Position numbers and translations under genes: made by a program
The notes under the pieces: generated by a model
Database searches by the model: none
Told to the model about the DNA's origin: nothing
The model's input: only the letters and a program-made list of their open reading frames with translations
Assembly: GCA_934702375.1 (NCBI GenBank)
Contig: CAKUYE010000013.1
Span: forward strand, 1 to 64,000
Direction of reading: 5' to 3'
DNA length: 64,000 nucleotides
Origin: an uncultured Bacillota bacterium
GTDB lineage: Bacteria; Bacillota; Dehalobacteriia; UBA7702
In this document: positions 7,793 to 17,120 of the stretch, piece after piece
How the letters are laid out: each line of letters begins with the position of its first letter
Numbering within the stretch: position 1 is the stretch's first letter

Positions 7793-9284
7793 CGTTACAT
7801 TCTCCTTTTAAAACTTCAATAATACCTTCTAAACTGTGCTCGGTTGCTTCCAGATCCGGAAGAATGCCGTAGGACAGCATTTTTTTCTTTGTAATAGGCC
7901 CAATGGCTACGGTGCGAACATGTTCCAAACAGGAAAGATCATTGTTCAGGGCTTTGGCAAAGCCTTCTACCGTTGAACCGCTGGTGAATGGAATATAGTC
8001 AACTTGTCCGCTGTTTAAAAGGGTGCGGAGTTGGTCTTCGTTTTCCGTGCGAATACGGGTGTCGTAGATCTTAATATCCTCTACGGGGCATTTTGTCGCT
8101 AGAGTTTCTCTCAGGGTGTTATCTGCAATGGCCGAGCGAGGCAGCATGATACGGTCGCTGCTGTCGATTTTTGATAAGAGTGCTTCACCCAGGGCATTGC
8201 TGATCTGCTTTTCCGGAATCAGGTCGGCATGGAATCCGTATTGAGATAACACCTCTGCCGTTGCTTTTCCGATAACGGCAAAGCGGATATGACCGAGTTC
8301 TCTTGCATCGTGATTTTCTGCTCGGTAGAGTTCAAAAAAGGATTTCACTCCATTGGGTGAGGTAAACACGATCCAGGTGTAATTGCCAAGCTCATTAAGA
8401 GCTTTATGCAGTTCCGGTGAGGTTTCTCTTTTTTCGATTTCGATTACGGGGCATACCACCGGTTCAAAATTCGCCTGTAATAATTTTTTTGCAAAAATGT
8501 CGCTTTGGCGGGCATCTCGAAGGATCAGCACACTTTGGCGTCGTTTCTTTTCAAAAAAATTGAGGTATTCTCTGCATTTCACAACATCTCCAATGAGGGA
8601 TATTGCCGGAGGAGTCAGGTTCTGTTTTTTGCATTCGGCTTCTATTGTTCCAATGGTGGCAACTGCGGTTTTTTGTTCTCTTGTTGTTGCGTGACTGATC
8701 ACTGCCATGGGGGTATTCGGATCCTTTCCTGCATTGATCAGGCCGTTTGTGATATAGGAAAGGTTGTTGAATCCCATAAGGAAAATCAAAGTCCCTTCCA
8801 GCTCTGCGATATTGGAAAAATTCAGTCCCCGCTCCTCGTCTTTGAAATTTCCGGTAAAAACATGAAAGGAGGATGCCCAATCTCTGTGAGTTACCGGGAT
8901 CCCGGCATAACATGGTCCGGCAATGGAGGAGGTGATTCCGGGAACAATTTCTACCGGGATACCTCTTTCGACCAGATAGATGCCTTCTTCTCCGCCGCGG
9001 CCAAAGACATAAGGATCGCCGCCCTTTAAGCGGACAACAGTTTTTCCTAAGAGGGCTTTTTGATAAAGGGTTTCGTTGATTTGATCCTGAGGCATCGCAT
9101 GATTTGCTGCTTGTTTGCCTACGTAGATTTTTTCACAATGGGCCGGTGTGCGGTAAATAAGATTTTCGTTGATCAGTCGGTCATAAACGAGAACATCGGC
9201 TGTTTCTATAAGTTGCAGGCCTTTTAAGGTGATGAGACCGTAGTCGCCGGGACCGGCGCCGATGAGATAAACTTTACCGTTCAT
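7785..9284 (-). CDS. cobA-hemD: Fused uroporphyrinogen-III C-methyltransferase / uroporphyrinogen-III synthase
   Basis: Bifunctional protein of 499 aa. The N-terminal half (about 1-240) is a SUMT: LIGAGPGDYGLITLKG, VRLKGGDPYVFGRGGEE, VPGITSSIAGPCYAGIPVTHR. The C-terminal half (about 250-499) is HemD, which cyclises hydroxymethylbilane; it has ILRDARQ, IVFTSPNGVKSFFE and PFTSGSTVEGF. Fusing the two channels uroporphyrinogen III straight to precorrin-2, away from protoporphyrin. This fusion is common in Clostridia. The start overlaps the hemC stop. Confidence 0.95.
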   Translation of the reverse strand: MNGKVYLIGAGPGDYGLITLKGLQLIETADVLVYDRLINENLIYRTPAHCEKIYVGKQAANHAMPQDQINETLYQKALLGKTVVRLKGGDPYVFGRGGEEGIYLVERGIPVEIVPGITSSIAGPCYAGIPVTHRDWASSFHVFTGNFKDEERGLNFSNIAELEGTLIFLMGFNNLSYITNGLINAGKDPNTPMAVISHATTREQKTAVATIGTIEAECKKQNLTPPAISLIGDVVKCREYLNFFEKKRRQSVLILRDARQSDIFAKKLLQANFEPVVCPVIEIEKRETSPELHKALNELGNYTWIVFTSPNGVKSFFELYRAENHDARELGHIRFAVIGKATAEVLSQYGFHADLIPEKQISNALGEALLSKIDSSDRIMLPRSAIADNTLRETLATKCPVEDIKIYDTRIRTENEDQLRTLLNSGQVDYIPFTSGSTVEGFAKALNNDLSCLEHVRTVAIGPITKKKMLSYGILPDLEATEHSLEGIIEVLKGECNDD

Positions 9285-10167
9285 TTTTGATTTTCTCCTT
9301 GATCTTTAAGGCAATTTCCTTGCCTTTTTCTGTTTCCTGTCCTTTAACTCCCTGTGCCGTTTCTCTGTACATGGCTTTTTCCGTGTGGAAAAAACCGGTA
9401 ATGGTAAAGGTATCGCCCTGGATATCGCAGTAAACGCCCATTGGAGCATGGCAGCCGCCTTCGGTGTAGCGAAGAAATGCTCTTTCTCCCTGGGCTTGTC
9501 GGTGGCTTTTTTCATGATGTATTTTTTGAAGCAGCGCCTTTGTTTGCGCATCGTCTATGCGTGTTTCTAATCCAAGGATTCCCTGTGCCGGCGCCGGCAG
9601 CATATTTTCAAGATCAAAGCAGAATCCTTCCACATCCAGACCTAAACGGTGGATTCCTGCGGCAGCCAGAATGATCCCATCGTATCCGGCTTGCTTTGCT
9701 TTGGCAATCCGCGTTTCAACATTGCCGCGGATCCCTTTGATGTCAATATCTTCCCGGAGGTTTTTCAGCTGCGCGCTTCTTCGCAGACTGCCGGTGGCGA
9801 CGACTGCACCCGGAGGAAGGTCCTTTAAAGATTTTGCTCCATGGAAGGATACAAACAGATCCCGGGGATCTTCTCTTTCCGGGGTGATCGCCATTTCTAA
9901 TCCCGATGGCTGTTCCGCCGGCATATCTTTAAGGCTGTGTACTGCAAGATCGATTTTATGATGAAGCAAAGCTTCTTCGATTTCGCGGACAAATAGACCT
10001 TTATCTCCGATTTCATTTAAAGGTTTATCTAAAATAAGGTCACCTTTTGTTTTTATAATAATAATTTCCGTTTCCAGACCCGGATGGGCTTCTTTTAAAG
10101 ATTTTTCAATCAATCCGGTCTGAGTCAGTGCTAATTTGCTCCCTCTGGAGCCAATCCGTAAGCGCAT
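9274..10167 (-). CDS. hemC: Hydroxymethylbilane synthase (porphobilinogen deaminase)
   Basis: Polymerises four porphobilinogens into hydroxymethylbilane (297 aa). Visible are IGSRGSKLALTQ at the start, VHSLKDMPAE near residue 76, ATGSLRRSAQL near 124, PAPAQGILGLE near 191, and the dipyrromethane cofactor Cys239 in TEGGCHAPMG. The start lies within the 3' end of sirC, so translation is probably coupled. Confidence 0.97.
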   Translation of the reverse strand: MRLRIGSRGSKLALTQTGLIEKSLKEAHPGLETEIIIIKTKGDLILDKPLNEIGDKGLFVREIEEALLHHKIDLAVHSLKDMPAEQPSGLEMAITPEREDPRDLFVSFHGAKSLKDLPPGAVVATGSLRRSAQLKNLREDIDIKGIRGNVETRIAKAKQAGYDGIILAAAGIHRLGLDVEGFCFDLENMLPAPAQGILGLETRIDDAQTKALLQKIHHEKSHRQAQGERAFLRYTEGGCHAPMGVYCDIQGDTFTITGFFHTEKAMYRETAQGVKGQETEKGKEIALKIKEKIKNER

Positions 10168-10735
10168 GGATATCTCCTTTCCCTCGAATCTCCTGTATTG
10201 GCAGATTTGCGAGGCGATGAAGCATCGCTTCTTTATTCTCCGGGTAATTTTTTATGATATGATCACGTATTTCTCCAAGAAATGTGATGGTTTCTTCGTC
10301 GTAAGCTTCAAGTATTTGGGCAATCTCATTTTTCAGCTTTGCCGTTAAAAACGGTGTTTTGCCGTTGCTGGTAATGGCAGCGGTAAATCCGCCGTGATGC
10401 AGTATTGCCGGAAAGATGACATCGCCATGGTCTGCCGCAGTGGCGTTGTTGCATAGAATATGCTTTTCTGCGCACTTTTTTGCCACGGCTTCGTTTGTAA
10501 GTCGGTCATTGGTTGCAACAAGTACAAGATCGTAGCCGACAAGATTTTGATTATGGTAGGTGTCTTTGAGCCATACTTTGGCAATATTTTCCCAGCCGTT
10601 TTCCCGTTCCGGCGTTAAAAGTGTGATCTCTGCCCCGGTTTCGGCCAGGATTTTTCCTCGGCGTAGCGCGATTTTGCCGCCGCCGATGATGAGTACCTTT
10701 TTTCCGGTCATATCAATAAACAGTGGAAGCATCAT
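10106..10735 (-). CDS. sirC: Precorrin-2 dehydrogenase / sirohydrochlorin chelatase-type (Met8/SirC-like)
   Basis: NAD-dependent oxidation of precorrin-2 to sirohydrochlorin (209 aa); some members also chelate. The N-terminal Rossmann motif VLIIGGGKIALRRGKILAETGA, LVLVATND near 80 and the HHGGFTAAITSNGKTP segment near 112 are typical of the CysG N-terminal/Met8 family. A separate cobaltochelatase (cbiK) is present, so this enzyme probably supplies oxidation. The gene is often called hemX/cysG-N/sirC depending on organism; the symbol is by family. Confidence 0.9.
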   Translation of the reverse strand: MMLPLFIDMTGKKVLIIGGGKIALRRGKILAETGAEITLLTPERENGWENIAKVWLKDTYHNQNLVGYDLVLVATNDRLTNEAVAKKCAEKHILCNNATAADHGDVIFPAILHHGGFTAAITSNGKTPFLTAKLKNEIAQILEAYDEETITFLGEIRDHIIKNYPENKEAMLHRLANLPIQEIRGKGDIHALTDWLQREQISTDSDRID

Positions 10736-11994
10736 TTGTTTTCCTTCTTTTCGTTTAGCTGAAAGAGTTCTCCCAATATTTCGGCATAATGAGCACGTTT
10801 CTCATCGTTTTTGATACTTTTTAATGCAATAATGGGATTGCGTACTGCTTTTTTCAGTGCCGATTCCATGGTTCGGTGAATAATCTTCTGCTCTCTGCTA
10901 TTGACATTGAGCTTTTTGAACATATAACCAAGATGCTCTTCCAGGATATCTTCAACGGACTGATTGAGGGATTCGATGATGGGATCTTCTGCGGTTCGCT
11001 GAAGCCAAGTCAAAAATTCCTCAACAGATCCGTCGATGATCTCTTCTGCTTTTGTTGCCAATGCTTTTCGGGATGCTTCGTTTTTGGCGGATTCTTCTTT
11101 CAGTACGTCGATATTGTAAACATGATATTGGGCAAGATTATTGATTGCGTTATCGATGTTGCGAGGAATGGCCATGTCCAACATATAAAGGGGCTTTTTA
11201 CGAGACGGCATTTTTTCTGCTTTCAGGATCAGGTGAGGACATCCCGTCGCTGTGATGACTGCATCGACTTCCGCAAGCATATCGTAATAGTTTCCGTAAG
11301 GAACAAATTCAGTGCGTGAATCTTCCTTCAATGCTTCGGCGGTTGCGTCTTTGCTGCGATTGCAAAGAAGTATTTTATGAAAGGGCATTCCTTTACTGTA
11401 TTGATAAAACAGTTTGCCGATCTTCCCGAAACCAATAATCAAAAGCGTTTTATCGGTAAAAGTCCCCATTTGTTCTTCTAAAAATTTCAAGCCGATATAG
11501 CCGGTGGAAAGGGGAAGTTCTGATATTTTCAGGCGACTTTTGATTTCTTTTGCCGCTTTTATGGCTTCTTGAAAAAGGCGGTTGAATATTTTGGCAGTAT
11601 TTTGGAATTGATGGGCAAACTCATACGCTTCTTTGATTTGGCGTAGAATTTCATCCTCGCCGACTACGGCAGACTCCAGACCTGCCGCGACTCGAAAAAG
11701 ATGTTCGATTGCATCGTTATCTCGGTATTGATAGATATAGGAAGCTGCCGTGGGGGATTGAATAAATTCCAGGTATGCATCCATAACCTGATTTCGTACC
11801 GCATCATTTTTCCACCGATCCAGAAAATATACTTCGCTGCGGTTGCAGGTGGAAAGGATCACAACTTCTTCTACTCCGAGGTCAAAAAGGCGCGTTGAAA
11901 ATTCTATTTTTTGCGTTTCGCTAAAAGCGGCTTTTTCTCGTATTTCCGCATTGCATTGGTGGTCAATGCCAATGACGGATATATTCAGATTCAC
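10732..11994 (-). CDS. hemA: Glutamyl-tRNA reductase
   Basis: First committed enzyme of the C5 pathway; reduces Glu-tRNA(Glu) to glutamate-1-semialdehyde (420 aa). Seen: GIDHQCNAEIREK, catalytic Cys50 in LSTCNRSEVYF, VVGEDEILRQIKEA near residue 111, the NADPH site IIGFGKIGKLF near 195, and a helical C-terminal dimerisation domain. It overlaps cbiA by 4 bases. Being inside a B12-riboswitch operon, the pathway entry step is expected to fall when cobalamin is plentiful. Confidence 0.96.
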   Translation of the reverse strand: MNLNISVIGIDHQCNAEIREKAAFSETQKIEFSTRLFDLGVEEVVILSTCNRSEVYFLDRWKNDAVRNQVMDAYLEFIQSPTAASYIYQYRDNDAIEHLFRVAAGLESAVVGEDEILRQIKEAYEFAHQFQNTAKIFNRLFQEAIKAAKEIKSRLKISELPLSTGYIGLKFLEEQMGTFTDKTLLIIGFGKIGKLFYQYSKGMPFHKILLCNRSKDATAEALKEDSRTEFVPYGNYYDMLAEVDAVITATGCPHLILKAEKMPSRKKPLYMLDMAIPRNIDNAINNLAQYHVYNIDVLKEESAKNEASRKALATKAEEIIDGSVEEFLTWLQRTAEDPIIESLNQSVEDILEEHLGYMFKKLNVNSREQKIIHRTMESALKKAVRNPIIALKSIKNDEKRAHYAEILGELFQLNEKKENK

Positions 11995-13379
11995 GTTATG
12001 TTTCCCCTCCTTCGATAGCTTATTGCTGCATCAAGCAGATTTTTTGCAATATCCGGCGCGGAATAAAAATGAAAATGAGGGTAGCCGCCGATGGTATTGC
12101 CTTTTGCGTATCCTTCCTCCCAAAAAATGGTTTTATTGCGCCGTTGTTTTGTAACGCGGTATACGGTAGGATAGCTGCAGCTGTCAATGCGCTTGGTATA
12201 GTGAAATTCGTGACCGTTGATGGTAAGCTCCTGTTTCCCGCTTAAAATGGTTTCCCCGGGTATCGTTGCTGTCATGTAGCCAAAATGCTGCAACCGGTCG
12301 GTCATGGCGAAGTCGAATGGAAAATATCCGGTAAGAGGTGCCGTTTTTCCCTGATAGGTCATGGTTTTCCCCAGATATATCAAGCCTCCGCATTCGGCAT
12401 AACAGGGCATACCCTGATCTAAGGTCTGAAAAAGCTGTTCCCGAAACCTGTCATTGGATGCAAGTTCTTCCAAATAAAGCTCCGGATAGCCGCCGCCAAG
12501 GTAGATTCCATCTACTTGAGGCAGCTTTTTATCTTTTAACGGGCTAAAGTAAATCAATTCTGCGCCAAGCTCCGTTAAAAGGTCTAAATTATCTTGATAG
12601 TAAAAATTAAAGGCTTTATCATAGGCCACGCCAAGGGTCACTTTTTCCGTGAGTTTTTGAGGCAGCGGCGGTTTTGAAGCAGCTCCGGATTCATGTTGTG
12701 TTGCTTGGATCAGTGCGTTAAGATCACAATGTTCCATGATGCTCTTTGCTATTTCATCCAGTTTATGTTTAAGATCCGATATCTCGTCGCTGCAATAGAG
12801 ACCTAAATGACGGTTATTCAGGGTAAAAACTTCATTTTGGGGGAGATATCCAAAAACCGGCAAGTTACAATTTTCTTCGATAATTTCTTTAAGGTAAAGA
12901 AAGCTGCTCTCGTTTTTTATTTGATTTAAAAGAACTCCGCAGATTTTTGTTTTCGGGGAAAAATCCCGAAAACCCTTGATCATAGCTGCTACGGAAAGTG
13001 ACATCCCGTTTCCGTTGATGATCAGGATCACCGGCAGGTCAAGGATTTGCGCAATATGAGCGGAGCTTCCTTCCATGGAGTTACCGCTGCGTCCGTCGTA
13101 AAGACCCATGACGCCTTCTATGACGGCGATATCGCTGTTTTGCGTGTTTTTTTGAAATAAATAGCGGATCGTATCTTCAGTGAGCATAAAGCTGTCCAAA
13201 TTACGGGAGTAGTTTCCTGTGGCTGCATGGTGGTACATCGGATCAATGTAATCGGGGCCGACTTTAAAAGGTTGTACCCGGTGGCCCTGTTTTGTCAGCG
13301 CCGCCATGATTGCCATGGACATGGTGGTTTTGCCGCTGTTGCTTTGCACTGCACTAAGCATGAATGCCGATCGTTTCAT
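11991..13379 (-). CDS. cbiA: Cobyrinate a,c-diamide synthase
   Basis: ATP-dependent glutamine amidotransferase that amidates the a and c side chains of cobyrinate (462 aa). The N-terminal P-loop-like motif is QSNSGKTTMSMAI, the bridging segment GVMGLYDG lies near residue 100, and the C-terminal class I amidotransferase domain has its nucleophile in YAECGGLIYLGK near 336 and a late FHYT/FHFYS region. It starts directly after the cbiJ stop. The a,c-diamide is the usual substrate for reduction and adenosylation; no adenosyltransferase gene is in the window. Confidence 0.95.
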   Translation of the reverse strand: MKRSAFMLSAVQSNSGKTTMSMAIMAALTKQGHRVQPFKVGPDYIDPMYHHAATGNYSRNLDSFMLTEDTIRYLFQKNTQNSDIAVIEGVMGLYDGRSGNSMEGSSAHIAQILDLPVILIINGNGMSLSVAAMIKGFRDFSPKTKICGVLLNQIKNESSFLYLKEIIEENCNLPVFGYLPQNEVFTLNNRHLGLYCSDEISDLKHKLDEIAKSIMEHCDLNALIQATQHESGAASKPPLPQKLTEKVTLGVAYDKAFNFYYQDNLDLLTELGAELIYFSPLKDKKLPQVDGIYLGGGYPELYLEELASNDRFREQLFQTLDQGMPCYAECGGLIYLGKTMTYQGKTAPLTGYFPFDFAMTDRLQHFGYMTATIPGETILSGKQELTINGHEFHYTKRIDSCSYPTVYRVTKQRRNKTIFWEEGYAKGNTIGGYPHFHFYSAPDIAKNLLDAAISYRRRGNIT

Positions 13380-14132
13380 TTAGGACCTCCTGATTTCCCG
13401 GATCACCGCTTCTATGGTGTGAAATACGTTCTCTTCCTTCCTCGGACGGTCAATGACCAGCAGTGGAATATTGAGAGCTTTGGCCGCAGCGTATTTTTCA
13501 TTAAGACCACCGGTTTTGCCGCTGTCTTTTGTTACGATGCAGCCTGCATGAATTTCTTGAGCCAATGCAATATTCAGGGCTGTGGAAGCCACGCCTTTCA
13601 TTGCGAAGATCCTGCTGCTGTCAACGCCGTTGCGTTCCAGAGAAGCAAGAACATTATGATCTGCCAAAACCCGCATGTAGCAGCGGTCCTTCAATTGTGG
13701 ATCGTCAAGGAAGGGCTGGAGCTGATGACTGCCGATGGTAAGAAAAATATTTCCGGAAAGCTTTGCCGCATAGGCTGCTGCCGCAGATACCGTTGGGAAG
13801 CGAAATACACCTTTGGTGCCGGTAAAAGATTCCCGTTCAAACCGAATAAAGGGAATTTGTTGTTGGTTTGCGGCAGATTTTGCATTTCGAGTTACTTCTG
13901 CGGCAAAAGGGTGGCTGCAATCGACCACATGGCTAATGTTGTGTTTCCTTATCAGCGTTTCAAAGCCGGAGGTATCAAGAGGACCGTAAACGGTAAAAAT
14001 ACGTTCTCCCGAAATGGTGGCTTTTGCGCCAAGTTCAGAGCAAACGGACACCAGTGCGGTGCAGTCATCGGGCAGTTGTTTCAGAAAGTTGTTGCTGTCT
14101 GCGGTGCCGCCGATGACGAGCAGGTTTTTCAT
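13380..14132 (-). CDS. cbiJ: Cobalt-precorrin-6A reductase
   Basis: NAD(P)H-dependent reduction of the corrin macrocycle (250 aa). N-terminal LVIGGTADSNNFL, VDCSHPFAAEVTRNA near residue 91, PFIRFERES near 115 and the C-terminal VTKDSGKTGGLNEKYAAAKALNIPLLVIDRP segment identify CbiJ/CobK. It overlaps the cbiH stop by 4 bases, consistent with translational coupling. Confidence 0.94.
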   Translation of the reverse strand: MKNLLVIGGTADSNNFLKQLPDDCTALVSVCSELGAKATISGERIFTVYGPLDTSGFETLIRKHNISHVVDCSHPFAAEVTRNAKSAANQQQIPFIRFERESFTGTKGVFRFPTVSAAAAYAAKLSGNIFLTIGSHQLQPFLDDPQLKDRCYMRVLADHNVLASLERNGVDSSRIFAMKGVASTALNIALAQEIHAGCIVTKDSGKTGGLNEKYAAAKALNIPLLVIDRPRKEENVFHTIEAVIREIRRS

Positions 14133-14872
14133 GATTTTTTCCTTTTCTTTTGGAGATACCCTCGAGGTGTAACCATAATGTCATTGTAGACGTAGGTATC
14201 CTTATTCCCGATGAATACCGTGGTAAACATATCAACATCCTCGATTTTCATTTCTTTCAGGGTGGTGAGAATGACTTCCTCACCTTCTCTGCCAATGTTT
14301 TTTACGATTCCCACCGGTGTGGTTTCCGGTTTGCTGCGGAGCATTAATTCCCGGGCTTCCTCCAGGAGTGTGGGGCGGCCTTTGCTTCTGGGGTTATAAA
14401 GAACGATTACAAAATCTGCTTCCGCTGCGAGGCGAACCCTTTTTTTGATCAGTTCCCAAGGAGTAAGTCGGTCACTAAGGCTGATAATTGCAAAGTCGTG
14501 CATCAAGGGGGCTCCGAGGAGTGCTGCGCCGGTGGAAGCTGCGGTGATGCCGGGAATGGATATGATCTCAATATCTCTGCCCTTGACCAGCTCTAAAAGG
14601 AGTCCCGCCATGCCGTATACTCCGGGGTCGCCGCTGCAGATCATGGCAACGGTTTTGCCTTCTTCTGCCTTTTTTAATGCCATTTCGCAGCGTTTTACCT
14701 CGGCGGTCATCCCCGTTTGGAGAAATTCCTTTTCCGGGAAATAGGGGCGAACTAAATCAATATAGGTGGTATAGCCTGCAATGATATCCGCTTTGTCTAA
14801 AGTGCGAAAGGCTTTGATTGTCATTTGATCCTGGCTGCCGGGGCCGATGCCTACAACATAAAATTTTTGCAT
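14129..14872 (-). CDS. cbiH: Cobalt-precorrin-3 C17-methyltransferase
   Basis: SAM-dependent C17 methylase and ring-contraction enzyme of the anaerobic pathway (247 aa). Motifs: VVGIGPGSQDQMTIKA, the CbiH-typical AGYTTYIDL near residue 33, ICSGDPGVYGMAGLLLE near 78, PGITAASTGAALLGAPLMHDF near 104 and VLYNPRSKGRP near 157. There is no extra C-terminal domain as in long CbiH60-type fusions. It follows cbiG after 11 bases. Confidence 0.95.
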   Translation of the reverse strand: MQKFYVVGIGPGSQDQMTIKAFRTLDKADIIAGYTTYIDLVRPYFPEKEFLQTGMTAEVKRCEMALKKAEEGKTVAMICSGDPGVYGMAGLLLELVKGRDIEIISIPGITAASTGAALLGAPLMHDFAIISLSDRLTPWELIKKRVRLAAEADFVIVLYNPRSKGRPTLLEEARELMLRSKPETTPVGIVKNIGREGEEVILTTLKEMKIEDVDMFTTVFIGNKDTYVYNDIMVTPRGYLQKKRKKS

Positions 14873-14883
14873 ACGATACTCCT

Positions 14884-15906
14884 CTATAAATCTAAACGAA
14901 TTTCAGTTGGGCATTCTGCCAAGCTGAAGGTGATTCCATGGTATTTTGTTTTGGGAATCAAGGTACTGCCACCGTTGGAAAAACAAAGGGCGGCGGCTTC
15001 TGCCACCGATGTCGTACCGGTAACGGCTTCTACATAAGCGGATCCTTGATCCGCCGGCGTATAGTTTTTCAATGTTTCAGCAGTTTCTGTTTGGAATGGG
15101 ATATTTAAATATTCTGCCAGACGAAGAAGTCCGGGTTCATTTGCTTTCAAGTCAATAGAAACCATTTGCCTGAGGGCAGATCCTACATATTTTGTTTCTT
15201 TGAGAAAATCATGGAAGGCTGTTTTCAATTCCTCAAAGGGTTTTCCTTTGCGGCAGCCGACTCCCAGAATTAAATTTTGGGGACAAAGAATCAGGGCATT
15301 TCCCTTGTGTGTAAGGATCTGATTGGAAATGATAACATCTGCATTTTGAGGTTTCCCCGTTAAGGTGATGCCTTGGGGAATCCTTTGAGTGTCGGCATAG
15401 GGACAATACAGCTTAATATCGTCGCCGTTTACTAAGCGGCTGCTGATGGCTGCCAATTTGGAGAGATCCTCAATGACGCAATCGTTTTTCCGGGCAATCA
15501 GATCAAAGGCCGGCTTACGGTTGATGTCTGTTGCCGTGGTGATTACCGCTGTTGCTCGGATTCCTTCTGCAATTTCCTCTGCCAGTGCATTTGCTCCGCC
15601 CAAATGTCCGCTAAGCAAACTAATGGAAAATCGGCCTCTTTCATCGCAAACCACAACCGCGGGGTCGCGATCTTTTTTTGTAATCAATGGTGCGATGGTT
15701 CGTACGGCGATTCCTGTGGCCATGATGAAAACAAAGGCTTCGTACTGAAGAAAAATTTCTTCCATCAGCACTTTTATGGGTTTCGTCAGATGAATTTCAT
15801 TTTCTGTCTGGGGATATTTGCTGTAAATATCCCCTCCGGTGATGATGTGGATTTTTTTTGCGATAATACTTCCGTTTTTGGTCAGAGATACGATTGCTGT
15901 TTTCAT
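14884..15906 (-). CDS. cbiG: Cobalt-precorrin-5A hydrolase
   Basis: Opens the delta-lactone and releases the C20 carbon as acetaldehyde (340 aa). Visible: FIMATGIAVRTIAP near residue 59, DERGRFSISLLSGHLGGANALAEEIA near 88, and the C-terminal domain with LILGVGCRKGKPFEEL near 210 and a SVAEAAAL segment near 303. It overlaps cbiET by 4 bases. The stop codon is TAG, of interest because the window also contains an mttB in which TAG is evidently read as an amino acid. Confidence 0.95.
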   Translation of the reverse strand: MKTAIVSLTKNGSIIAKKIHIITGGDIYSKYPQTENEIHLTKPIKVLMEEIFLQYEAFVFIMATGIAVRTIAPLITKKDRDPAVVVCDERGRFSISLLSGHLGGANALAEEIAEGIRATAVITTATDINRKPAFDLIARKNDCVIEDLSKLAAISSRLVNGDDIKLYCPYADTQRIPQGITLTGKPQNADVIISNQILTHKGNALILCPQNLILGVGCRKGKPFEELKTAFHDFLKETKYVGSALRQMVSIDLKANEPGLLRLAEYLNIPFQTETAETLKNYTPADQGSAYVEAVTGTTSVAEAAALCFSNGGSTLIPKTKYHGITFSLAECPTEIRLDL

Positions 15907-17120
15907 TTTCGTTCTCCACTGACGATGGTGATGGGATTCATACCCATCATGAGATGTTTTGTTCCTGCGGTTTTGCTGCGGGATATGGCGGCCTGAATGA
16001 TTTCGATATCTTCAAATCCGCATTCCTTTAATCCTGTCAGGGCTTCACTGACGGATTCCACGGTGATTGCGGAGATTACCACACGGAGAGGTCCGCTTTT
16101 ATAGTGGTGCAGCAGTGCGTTCATATTACCGCCGCTGCCGCCGATGAAAAGGCGATCCGGTTGAAAATCCTTGGGAATGTCTGTCGGGGCAGTGCCTTCG
16201 ACTAAGGTAATATTATCCAGCCCAAAGCGGTCAATGTTTTTTTTGCATAGTGCTGCGGCGGCGGGAGAGCGTTCGATGGTGCATACTTTGCCTTCCTGTG
16301 CCAGTAATGCCATTTCAATGGTACAAGAGCCGCTTCCGGCACCGATTTCCAAAATATTGGAATCGGGACGCAGGCGGAGTTTGCTCATAATCAGCCCTCG
16401 AATTTCGCTTTTGGTCATAGGAACTTCATCGCGAAGAAAGTAGCTGTCCGGCAATCCCGGAGTGAGATAAGGCCAGGGACCATTCTTTGCATTGGGATTT
16501 TCTGCGATGACGATGCTGAGATCTCCGAAGTCTTTTGTCGAGATCTCTGCCGGTGTTCCCGAGAATATTCGTTCCGAAGGATAGGAGAGGTTTTCCCCTA
16601 CGGTAAGGGTAACCTCTGAAAAAAGTGGGTGCGTAAGGGCTTTGCCAATGGTTGTCGGGGTGTTTTCTCCGCCGGTAAAAATCGCGGTGACCTTATTTTG
16701 GGCCACGGTGTTTCGCAGATTCAATGAGTGATTGCCATGAAGTGTTACGATTTTTATTTCATTCCATTTCAAATCCCGTTTTGCCATCAGGTATTGAAGG
16801 GAGCTGATTCCCGGGAGAACCTGAAAGTGGATTTGAGGTAGTTTTTTTTGCAGGTAGGAGCTGATGCTGAAAAGCCCCGTATCGCCGGAGGCCAGCACCA
16901 CAATGGACTTTTCTTGCCAATGTTCTGCAATGTAGTTTACCGCAGCGTTAAGGTTTCGGTCCAATGGAATTTTTTCTACATTATATATATAGGAGAATTC
17001 CTCCAGATTGCGTTTCCCGCCGATGAGTACGTCGGCCGCTTCAATATGTTTTTTTGCAATAGGACAAAGGAAATCCGGATTTCCCGGGCCGATTCCTGCA
17101 ATACAGGGGCTATTGCTCAT
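15903..17120 (-). CDS. cbiET: Fused cobalt-precorrin-7 C5-methyltransferase / precorrin-6B C15-methyltransferase (decarboxylating)
   Basis: A 405-aa fusion. Residues 1-200 are CbiE (GIGPGNPDFLCPIA, GGKRNLEEF, LASGDTGLFSI, PGISSLQYLMAK). Residues about 220-405 are CbiT, a Rossmann SAM methyltransferase (PMTKSEIRGLIMSKLRL, ILEIGAGSGSCTIEMALL, RLFIGGSGGN). Together they methylate C5 and C15 and decarboxylate the C12 acetate. The start ATG overlaps the cbiD stop (ATGAGCAATAG). Confidence 0.95.
   Translation of the reverse strand: MSNSPCIAGIGPGNPDFLCPIAKKHIEAADVLIGGKRNLEEFSYIYNVEKIPLDRNLNAAVNYIAEHWQEKSIVVLASGDTGLFSISSYLQKKLPQIHFQVLPGISSLQYLMAKRDLKWNEIKIVTLHGNHSLNLRNTVAQNKVTAIFTGGENTPTTIGKALTHPLFSEVTLTVGENLSYPSERIFSGTPAEISTKDFGDLSIVIAENPNAKNGPWPYLTPGLPDSYFLRDEVPMTKSEIRGLIMSKLRLRPDSNILEIGAGSGSCTIEMALLAQEGKVCTIERSPAAAALCKKNIDRFGLDNITLVEGTAPTDIPKDFQPDRLFIGGSGGNMNALLHHYKSGPLRVVISAITVESVSEALTGLKECGFEDIEIIQAAISRSKTAGTKHLMMGMNPITIVSGERK

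Noticed and set aside
17110..17112. cbiD TAG as a second pyrrolysine site
   Set aside because: CbiD is complete at family length and the TAG lies inside the cbiET start overlap, a normal operon arrangement. The same reasoning applies to cbiG at 14884-14886.
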